Assembly: GCA_014729445.1 (NCBI GenBank)
Contig: WJJX01000036.1
Span: 1-7,594, forward strand
Direction of reading: 5' to 3'
From: Candidatus Moraniibacteriota bacterium
Lineage (GTDB): Bacteria; Patescibacteriota; Minisyncoccia; CAIUEV01; JAHKAQ01
DNA: 7,594 nucleotides
Position numbers and translations under genes: made by a program. This document shows positions 1-5,409 of this stretch, piece by piece. Below the pieces are notes generated by a model. The model had not been told where the DNA came from. It did not search any database and was given only the letters and a program-made list of their open reading frames with translations. The first letter of the stretch is position 1; the number at the start of each line of letters is the position of its first letter.

Positions 1-346
1 CCTCGGTATTAGAGCCGCTGGTGTACAAAATTTTTAGACCTTTATCTTTCAATTTGTCAATCGTTTCTTTGGCTCCCCTAAAAATCCGGGGCTTCACCTC
101 TCCCACTTCCTTAAAAAAACTCTGCCGCATTTCCCTTATTTTTTCTTCACTATAATCAATTTTATATTGATCTAAAACGTCCCTAAACTGCTTCTCCAGA
201 GGATCACCGGCCGTCGCATAATAAAATTCCGCCGCCACTCCCTCATCCACTCCCAATTCAGCCACTCTCCTAACAAAAGCCTCTTGATAAACCGGCATTC
301 TGTCCAGAATCACTCCGTCGACATCGCAAATAAAATACTTAATCAT
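1..346 (-). CDS. HAD-superfamily phosphatase, N-terminal part (runs off the left edge)
   Basis: The first 115 codons of a haloacid dehalogenase-type hydrolase are visible; the C-terminal half lies outside the window. HAD motif I is present at residues 8-15 as DVDGVILD: D8 would be the nucleophile and D10 the general acid/base. A helical segment at about 16-90 fits a class I cap domain. It is followed by a hydrophobic strand and the motif II threonine in YTSGS (residues 108-112). By family knowledge such proteins are usually cytoplasmic phosphatases of small phosphorylated metabolites (phosphoglycolate phosphatase or beta-phosphoglucomutase type). The substrate cannot be told from this fragment, and motifs III and IV are not visible. 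The ATG at 346 is chosen because motif I sits at the usual distance from it and a purine-rich AAAAAGAG stands just upstream. It starts 17 bp after the stop of the 367-residue gene, suggesting co-transcription. Confidence 0.85.
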   Translation of the reverse strand, partial: MIKYFICDVDGVILDRMPVYQEAFVRRVAELGVDEGVAAEFYYATAGDPLEKQFRDVLDQYKIDYSEEKIREMRQSFFKEVGEVKPRIFRGAKETIDKLKDKGLKILYTSGSNTE

Positions 347-363
347 AACTCTTTTTCATTTAT

Positions 364-1467
364 TTATTTAGATTTCTGCATCTCCAACCGCTTCCTTAAA
401 AGATCGATTCGAAATTGAAGCTCATCCCCATTATAACTTTCATTGATTGCCTTTCTCACCAAAGCCAAATAATCTTTTAATTGCCGGCCGAATTCTTGAA
501 CATTATTCTTGTCAAGCTCAGTTAACTTATCAATCTCGCTAAATTTACCTCCCAGCTTCCTGACTTCATCTTGATCCAGCATTTCCTCCACCAATTTTTC
601 AATAACTTTGGCATAAGTTTTAAGCGGCATATAAACCTCTAGCTCAAGCCGTCCGGATACCTCTTTTGAACTATCGTCTTCCTTCAAATCATAATCAGCA
701 TAGTCGTCAATTATGTCCGAAACCGTTTCTTCTATCCTTCGAAAATCAGGAGGCTCACTCAAATTATTTTTTTTTGCCTCAAGCTTGAGCTTTTCATACT
801 CCTCTTCTTGCACCGATCTGTATAAATTCTCGGCTAAAGTCTCTGCAAATTTTGTCTTCAAAAATGCCTTTAACACTAAATCCTCCACCAGAGAGAACAA
901 GGCATCATAAACCTGACCCTCCTTAACTGATTTAATTTGCGCATCGAAATTCTTAGGCTCCCCCCGCATTAATTGATTTAATTCAGAAATTAATTTTTCT
1001 GAAAAAAATTTAGTTGGAATTCCTGTCTTGAGAGATTCCATAATAGATTGTTCAAATTTTCCACTCCCGTCTTGGCTAATTTGAACATCCTTTGAGCCAA
1101 AGCTCTCTTTTATTGATTTTCCCAATCTCGAGGCCAATCTTTTTGCAAATTCGGTCTCTTGAAAGGCCTCCCAATATTCTTCCACAAAAGCCCTAAGCAT
1201 TGCCTCTAATCGGAATCTTTTAGGATCCGAGCTTGATTCTTCCGGTATCGACTCCTTTTCTGCCCGCTGACCCGCCTCTTGATCAAACCCTCCCATTTTT
1301 TCATATAAAATAGTAGCAATCATTTCTAGGAATTCTGTATTTGATAATTCTTCAAGCTTTAACCGATAATCAGGATCTCCTTCCTTCGAGGCAATCTGGT
1401 CAAACTTCTTCCAAGCTTCATCTATAGAGATCATTTCAAGATCCATTCCTTTTTCCCTATTTGACAT
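364..1467 (-). CDS. Hypothetical helical repeat protein, shorter paralogue (367 aa)
   Basis: I do not recognise this protein. It is rich in Glu, Lys, Leu and Asp, has no signal peptide or membrane segment, and looks largely helical and cytoplasmic. It starts with MSNREKG and ends with INESYNGDELQF...LEMQK, both shared with the 456-residue protein upstream. Inside are two copies of a roughly 34-residue motif, at residues 88-121 (WEAFQETEFAKRLA) and 188-221 (KAFLKTKFAETLAENLY). A shorter related stretch lies at 44-58 (TEFLEMIATILYEKM), and a weak one at 152-167 (TKFFSEKLISEL). The first full copy is closest to the first copy in the paralogue, and the second to the second, so the two-repeat layout predates the gene duplication. 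No Shine-Dalgarno is seen; the leader is A/T-only. The gene lies 38 bp downstream of its paralogue and 17 bp upstream of the HAD gene, so an operon is likely. Function is unknown; a structural or protein-binding role is only a guess. Confidence 0.85.
   Translation of the reverse strand: MSNREKGMDLEMISIDEAWKKFDQIASKEGDPDYRLKLEELSNTEFLEMIATILYEKMGGFDQEAGQRAEKESIPEESSSDPKRFRLEAMLRAFVEEYWEAFQETEFAKRLASRLGKSIKESFGSKDVQISQDGSGKFEQSIMESLKTGIPTKFFSEKLISELNQLMRGEPKNFDAQIKSVKEGQVYDALFSLVEDLVLKAFLKTKFAETLAENLYRSVQEEEYEKLKLEAKKNNLSEPPDFRRIEETVSDIIDDYADYDLKEDDSSKEVSGRLELEVYMPLKTYAKVIEKLVEEMLDQDEVRKLGGKFSEIDKLTELDKNNVQEFGRQLKDYLALVRKAINESYNGDELQFRIDLLRKRLEMQKSK
373..448. repeat. 76-bp perfect direct repeat, copy 1 (3' end of the 367-aa gene)
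   Basis: This stretch is identical base for base to 1518-1593. It encodes the last conserved 25 residues (341-365) of the 367-residue protein, just before its stop codon. Identity includes all synonymous positions and stops abruptly on both sides, whereas the adjoining coding DNA is diverged. Recombination between the copies would remove 1,145 bp, including most of the 367-residue gene, and leave the 456-residue gene intact. Confidence 0.97.
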
Positions 1468-1471
1468 AAAT
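1447..1471. repeat. 25-bp perfect repeat spanning the start codon, copy 1
   Basis: Identical to 2856-2880. On the minus strand it comprises four leader bases (ATTT), the ATG and the next six codons, giving MSNREKG. It supports the chosen start codons of both paralogues, because the match runs through the ATG into the untranslated leader and ends there. Confidence 0.93.
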
Positions 1472-1505
1472 TAAAAAATAAATAACAAATCTTTTTATCT
1501 ACGAA

Positions 1506-2876
1506 TTATGCATTTTGTTTCTGCATCTCCAACCGCTTCCTTAAAAGATCGATTCGAAATTGAAGCTCATCCCCATTATAACTTTCATTGATTAAACCCT
1601 CCACAAATTTCAAATAGTCATCCAACCGTCTCCGAAATAAAGTAAACCCCTCATCGCTAATTTTTCTATCATCATTTAATTCGTCAATAGATTTAGCAAG
1701 CAATTTGAATTTTTTTTCATATGCATCTACTTTTTTACCTTCTTGACCAGATCCATCTTCAAGCAATTTTCTTAAAGATCCGTTATAGTCTAGAATAGCC
1801 GGATAAATTAAATCCTTAATTTTATCAAACTGCTCTCGATGCATACCTCCTGAATCAAAATCCAAAATTGACTGAATCAAAACCGCGCCATCAACGCTCT
1901 GATCGCCAAACATTTCAAAAAGCTTATCCTCACTTTTAACCTTTAAATAAGGATAAATCTTTAAATCTTTTTTGCTTAAACTGCCCAAATAAATTTTAGA
2001 TAAACGCATTGCATTTTCGCTCTTTCTATCCAACTTAATTGAATCTAATTTAAAAATAAAACTCCTTAATTGATCTAATTCTCTATCTGAAGAATCATTC
2101 TCTAACTTTGAGTTTAGGTACTCAAGAGCCTTCGTTTTCATACTTCGCACCAAATCATCAGACAACATGTCCTGATTACTTCTCAATTCTTCCAATAGCT
2201 CCTTTCTAGATTGAGGCGACAATTTTGTAAAATCAATCACAGCTCCCACTTCAAAACCACAAACTCCCTTCCATTTTGCAACGTCTTGCTCTGAAATATC
2301 CTCATATTCCGTCGCCTCTTCAAGCTTTGCTCTAATTCCGGCCAAACTATAAGGCTCCCTAATACTCATTTCCGCTGCTTGTTTTTTAAATTCTTGGAAT
2401 TTTTTCTCCAAATCTTTCCCTGGTTTTTCCTCCGTCAGTCCTCCTCCCTTCTCCTTATTTCCATCTACTTTTTTGAGTTCTTCTCGACTTGATTCCCGCT
2501 CCTCTTCTAAATCAGGCCGTTGCATTTTTTTATATAACTCAGTAGCTAATCTTTCTGCAAATTTAGTTTCTAAAAATGCATTCAACGCCACAGCCAATAA
2601 TAAATCAACAGTCGCTTCTCTTATTTCTTCTTCTTCGAGCGAAGCTAGCTCTGCTCTAATTGAATCTTCATCTAAATCATAAACCTCTCCCATTAATCTC
2701 TCTAATTCTCGAGCCAAATTATTTGCAAATTCAGTCTTTTGAAATGCTTCCCAGCCTTCATTCACAAGCCATTTTAAAATCCCTTCTCTAAGCTCTTCTG
2801 GAGTCATCTCCTGTCCACCCTGTCTTTCAATTTCAATATTAAAACCATTCCCTCCTCCTTTTTCCCTATTTGACAT
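1506..2876 (-). CDS. Hypothetical helical repeat protein, longer paralogue (456 aa)
   Basis: I do not recognise this protein. It has no signal peptide or membrane segment and is highly charged, with predicted helix over most of its length. The N-terminus (MSNREKG) and C-terminal 43 residues (about 411-453, including INESYNGDELQF) match the 367-residue protein downstream. Two 34-residue repeats lie at 31-64 (WEAFQKTEFANNLARELERLM) and 87-120 (NAFLETKFAERLATELYKKM). A charged Glu/Lys/Gly linker (about 121-160) follows, then a central region (about 165-400) with no clear counterpart in the paralogue. That centre contains a single cysteine, C206, in KWKGVCGFEVG. No Shine-Dalgarno precedes the ATG; the leader reads TTTATTTATG. 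It is the first gene of the probable operon with the 367-residue gene and the HAD gene. The divergent tRNA upstream means it must carry its own promoter in 2877-2995. Function is unknown. Confidence 0.85.
   Translation of the reverse strand: MSNREKGGGNGFNIEIERQGGQEMTPEELREGILKWLVNEGWEAFQKTEFANNLARELERLMGEVYDLDEDSIRAELASLEEEEIREATVDLLLAVALNAFLETKFAERLATELYKKMQRPDLEEERESSREELKKVDGNKEKGGGLTEEKPGKDLEKKFQEFKKQAAEMSIREPYSLAGIRAKLEEATEYEDISEQDVAKWKGVCGFEVGAVIDFTKLSPQSRKELLEELRSNQDMLSDDLVRSMKTKALEYLNSKLENDSSDRELDQLRSFIFKLDSIKLDRKSENAMRLSKIYLGSLSKKDLKIYPYLKVKSEDKLFEMFGDQSVDGAVLIQSILDFDSGGMHREQFDKIKDLIYPAILDYNGSLRKLLEDGSGQEGKKVDAYEKKFKLLAKSIDELNDDRKISDEGFTLFRRRLDDYLKFVEGLINESYNGDELQFRIDLLRKRLEMQKQNA
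1518..1593. repeat. 76-bp perfect direct repeat, copy 2 (3' end of the 456-aa gene)
   Basis: Identical to 373-448 and in the same orientation. It encodes residues 429-453 of the 456-residue protein. After it, the two genes end differently (QNA here, SK in the other), so the identity is confined to a block inside the coding region. Confidence 0.97.
2517..2786 (-). repeat. Two 34-residue helical repeats within the 456-aa protein
   Basis: The repeat units are 2685-2786 and 2517-2618. Both fit a pattern of a hydrophobic helix, then AF-x-x-T-[EK]-FA-x-x-LA-x-x-L. The equivalent units in the 367-residue gene are 1105-1206 and 805-906. This is a protein-level repeat; the DNA is only moderately similar between units. 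Possibly a short helical-hairpin module used for binding, but that is inference. Confidence 0.7.
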
Positions 2877-2880
2877 AAAT
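2856..2880. repeat. 25-bp perfect repeat spanning the start codon, copy 2
   Basis: Identical to 1447-1471; see that copy. The match starts in the untranslated leader and ends after the glycine codon of MSNREKG, beyond which the two coding sequences diverge completely. Confidence 0.93.
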
Positions 2881-2905
2881 AAACATTTAAAAACTTAATG
2901 CTCTT

Positions 2906-2934
2906 ATTTTAACTCAAAACAGACAAAAAAACAA
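2906..2934 (-). promoter_or_regulatory. Weak promoter candidate for the 456-aa gene operon
   Basis: On the minus strand, TTGTTT (2934-2929) and TAAAAT (2911-2906) are separated by 17 bp, and transcription would start roughly 20-30 bp upstream of the ATG at 2876. The -10 element matches five of six consensus positions, but the -35 is poor and the whole region is A/T-rich, so chance matches are likely. A promoter must exist somewhere in 2877-2995, because the next gene upstream is a tRNA on the other strand. Confidence 0.3.
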
Positions 2935-2995
2935 AAATTTTTCAATTTAAAAACCTTTCCTAAAATCAAAAACCTGCTAAGCTTAATCTTATAAA

Positions 2996-3087
2996 GGAGA
3001 GCTGCCGGAGCGGTCGAACGGGACGGTTTCGAAAACCGTTGTCTGCCCAAAAGCAGACCGAGGGTTCGAATCCCTCGCTCTCCGCCA
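2996..3087 (+). tRNA. tRNA-Ser (anticodon CGA)
   Basis: A complete class II tRNA folds from the sequence. The 7-bp acceptor stem is GGAGAGC (2996-3002) with GCTCTCC (3077-3083), discriminator G3084 and an encoded CCA at 3085-3087. The D arm has CCG/CGG. The anticodon stem is ACGGT/ACCGT (3023-3027 and 3035-3039) around the loop TTCGAAA, with anticodon CGA at 3030-3032. The long variable arm has GTCTGC/GCAGAC (3041-3046 and 3053-3058), typical of serine tRNAs. The T arm is GAGGG/CCCTC with loop TTCGAAT. It would read UCG codons. It is the only gene on the plus strand here; it diverges from the paralogue operon and converges on recQ. Confidence 0.97.
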
Positions 3088-3118
3088 CGTCGCTCGCGGA
3101 CAATTTATTTTAATTTTT
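3081..3118 (+). terminator. Possible tRNA terminator
   Basis: A 5-bp hairpin, TCCGC (3081-3085) with GCGGA (3096-3100), is followed by a T-rich run (TTTATTTTAATTTTT, 3104-3118). The left arm overlaps the tRNA acceptor strand and CCA, and the stem is short, so this is a tentative call. It is the only G/C-rich inverted repeat in the 33 bp between the tRNA and the recQ stop. Confidence 0.3.
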
Positions 3119-3120
3119 CC

Positions 3121-5268
3121 CTAATCAACCAAAACCCTGGCAATTTTTATTTCATCGTAACTTATTTTTTCATCCAATTCCTCAAAAACCGGCTTTAATC
3201 TTGCCTTGCCGCATTTTTGAAAAGCTGTTTCTATTTTCGAAAAATTGTTTAAATCTTTTTTTAGATAATCTAAATTCAAATTTTGACCGGCATCTTTCAA
3301 TTTTTGAATATGTCTTAAAATCGTCGTTAGTCTAAAATCTTGAACTTTGGCAATTTCGGTCAAGGCCTTTTTTTGCTCGATCATTTTTTTAGTAACCTGA
3401 TACCTGGCAAGCGGTGAATGAATTCTCCTTGTAGACGATGGCCTATTGGCCGATCTTAATTGTTTGTTTATCGGCTTGGGTTTTAGTTTGAATTTTTTGA
3501 CATAAGCTTGAATAACCGCTAAAAATCTGGGCGCATAGGTTTTTAGTTTAGCCTCCCCGACTCCGCTAATTTTAGAAAAACTCTCCTTATCGACCGGTAA
3601 AAAATAAGCCATTTCGCGAAGAGAAACATCGCCGAAAATCACAAAGTTGGGCACATCGTTTTCCTTGGCAATGATCGAGCGAATCGCTTTCAACCTCTCA
3701 AATAAATTTTCGTCGTATTCGATTTTATCGGACTTTATTATTCCTTCTCTTTCCAAATCGTCAGCCGGTTTGGTTAGCTCGATTTTTCCCTTATTTTTTA
3801 AGAAAGTTATCCCCTTGCTGGTCACCTTAAGAATCGGAAATTTGCCCTCCTCCTTCTTAATCAATCCAGCGCCGATCAAGGCTCGAACAAAATGGTCCAC
3901 CTCATCTTTGGAATAATCTTTCACAATTCCAAAAACCGACAACTTGTCATGTCCGTTATCCTTGACTTGCCGCCTCCGGCTGCCTCTGAGCACTTGAATG
4001 ACATGACTTTTTCCAAAAACACTGCCGGTTTTTAAAATCGCTGAAAGAATTTTTTGAGTGATTATAGTGGCGTCAAAAACCTCTTGATCGCTTAAACAAA
4101 TATCACAGCTTTTGCAGTCTTTTTTGAGTTCTTCTGAAAAATAATCAAGCAGATACTTCTTTCGACAATCGGCCGACTCGCAGTAATCAATCACTTGATT
4201 TAGTTTTTCTCTGGCTATCTGGCGTTGTTTTTCATCCTCTATCTGTTCTAAAAAAAACTCATGTTTACGCACATCGCCGTAAGAATAAAACAAAACACCT
4301 TCGCTCTCCATTCCGTCTCGACCGGCTCGTCCGATTTCCTGATAGTAGCTTTCCAAAGTTTTGGGAAAAGAATAATGAACCACCAAACGCACATCCGGCT
4401 TGTCGATTCCCATTCCAAAAGCAATGGTTGCGACAATTATCTTTGTTTTGTCTCGAATAAAATTTTCCTGCACTTCCTGACGCACCTCCCTTTCCAGACC
4501 GGCGTGATAAGCCATTGCCGAAAACCCCGCAAGCTTAAGGCTCTCGGCAATTTCTTCGGTTTCCCTTCTGGAAAAACAATAAACGATCACCGATTCATCT
4601 TTATGCTTTTCAATCAAACCGACCAATTTATCAAAAGCCCTTCTTTTGGGAAAAATCGACAATTTCAAATTTTCCCGATTAAAACTTGAAATAAAAACCT
4701 TAGGCTCTTTCAAGCCCAGCTGCTTTTTAATGTCTTCTCGAACTTCATAAGTTGCGGTCGCCGTCAAAGCGATCAAAGGCACCCTGGCAAATTCCTGTTT
4801 AAAAATCTTTAAACTCCGATAATGCGGCCTGAAATCATGGCCCCATTCACTGATACAATGCGCTTCGTCAATCGCAATCAAGCAAACCTCAAGTCTTTTC
4901 AGCCAATCAAAAAAATAACTGGAACTTAATCTTTCAGGCGCGACAAACAAAATTTTAACCTCGCCTCGAAAAACCGCCTGTTCGATCTGTTTGATCTCCT
5001 CAAAGCGCAAACTGCTGTTAATAAACTCGGCCCCAATCCCATTGGCCTTCAAGGAATCAACCTGATCTTTCATCAAAGCGATCAAAGGAGAAACAACCAA
5101 AGTCAAACCCTCCATCTTCAAAGCCGGCAGCTGATAACACAGCGACTTCCCCCCTCCGGTCGGCATCAAAACCAAAACATCCTTTTTTTTTATCACCTCA
5201 TCAATAATCTCTTTCTGCATCGGCCGAAAATCATCAAATCCGAAATATTTTTTCAGCAAATCTTTCAT
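3121..5268 (-). CDS. recQ: ATP-dependent DNA helicase RecQ
   Basis: A 3'-5' DNA helicase that unwinds forks and recombination intermediates in the cytoplasm. With residues counted from the TTG codon at 5271, the superfamily 2 motifs appear in order: motif 0 (FRPMQKE, 15-21), Walker A (PTGGGKS, 37-43), DEAH (135-138) with the aromatic-rich loop CISEWGHDFRPHY, motif III (ALTATA), motif V (ATIAFGMGIDKPDV) and motif VI (QEIGRAGRDG, 311-320). Zinc ligands are C369, C386, C389 and C392. A winged-helix (RQC) region spans about 400-500 and an HRDC domain about 520-595 (SGVGEAK). A C-terminal helix-turn-helix domain (about 620-716) resembles the one at the end of many RecQ proteins, and the roughly 715-residue length fits that form. 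No key residue is missing. I place the start at the ATG at 5268; TTG at 5271 is the immediate alternative. The gene stands 141 bp after the 545-residue gene and probably has its own promoter. Confidence 0.97.
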   Translation of the reverse strand: MKDLLKKYFGFDDFRPMQKEIIDEVIKKKDVLVLMPTGGGKSLCYQLPALKMEGLTLVVSPLIALMKDQVDSLKANGIGAEFINSSLRFEEIKQIEQAVFRGEVKILFVAPERLSSSYFFDWLKRLEVCLIAIDEAHCISEWGHDFRPHYRSLKIFKQEFARVPLIALTATATYEVREDIKKQLGLKEPKVFISSFNRENLKLSIFPKRRAFDKLVGLIEKHKDESVIVYCFSRRETEEIAESLKLAGFSAMAYHAGLEREVRQEVQENFIRDKTKIIVATIAFGMGIDKPDVRLVVHYSFPKTLESYYQEIGRAGRDGMESEGVLFYSYGDVRKHEFFLEQIEDEKQRQIAREKLNQVIDYCESADCRKKYLLDYFSEELKKDCKSCDICLSDQEVFDATIITQKILSAILKTGSVFGKSHVIQVLRGSRRRQVKDNGHDKLSVFGIVKDYSKDEVDHFVRALIGAGLIKKEEGKFPILKVTSKGITFLKNKGKIELTKPADDLEREGIIKSDKIEYDENLFERLKAIRSIIAKENDVPNFVIFGDVSLREMAYFLPVDKESFSKISGVGEAKLKTYAPRFLAVIQAYVKKFKLKPKPINKQLRSANRPSSTRRIHSPLARYQVTKKMIEQKKALTEIAKVQDFRLTTILRHIQKLKDAGQNLNLDYLKKDLNNFSKIETAFQKCGKARLKPVFEELDEKISYDEIKIARVLVD

Positions 5269-5289
5269 CAAAAAATTATAATTTTTAAC

Positions 5290-5319
5290 ATCTAAAAAAT
5301 TTTAGATCTAAAAATTATA
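5290..5319 (-). promoter_or_regulatory. Candidate recQ promoter -10 box with overlapping A/T dyads
   Basis: A perfect minus-strand TATAAT lies at 5319-5314, about 45 bp upstream of the recQ ATG; no convincing -35 sits at the right distance. Directly downstream is the perfect 14-bp palindrome TTTTAGATCTAAAA (5300-5313). It shares its left half with a second dyad, ATCTAAAA-AA-TTTTAGAT (5290-5307), so ATCTAAAAA occurs twice as a direct repeat 16 bp apart. The position at the expected start of transcription would suit an operator, but A/T-rich DNA makes such symmetry common. Confidence 0.35.
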
Positions 5320-5409
5320 CACTATAAATTTAAAATTAGGGTAAAGGAATTTTAAAAAATTTTTAAAATGAATAGTTTAGACCTTAAATATTCAGCTCCC
5401 GCCTTGTCA

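Noticed and set aside
2473..2682. Plus-strand Ser-rich 69-codon frame, and a similar one at 713-910
   Set aside because: Both are antisense to the paralogue genes, and their serine-rich make-up is the reverse reading of Glu/Lys-rich codons.
2981..2995. Possible -10 box (TAATCT) for the tRNA
   Set aside because: No acceptable -35 lies at the proper distance and the match is poor, although some promoter must exist upstream of the tRNA.
2996..3087. tRNA 3' end as an integration site for a mobile element
   Set aside because: I found no second copy of the tRNA end in the window, and no integrase gene is present.
4261..4689. A 142-codon plus-strand open frame
   Set aside because: It lies entirely inside recQ on the opposite strand, whose helicase motifs IV-VI are intact there; the frame has no family resemblance.
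5349..5369. 21-bp A/T-only inverted repeat (10-bp arms) between the surface-protein gene and recQ
   Set aside because: It lacks any G/C in the stem and a distinct U-tract, so I do not call it a terminator; such symmetry is expected in A/T-rich spacers.
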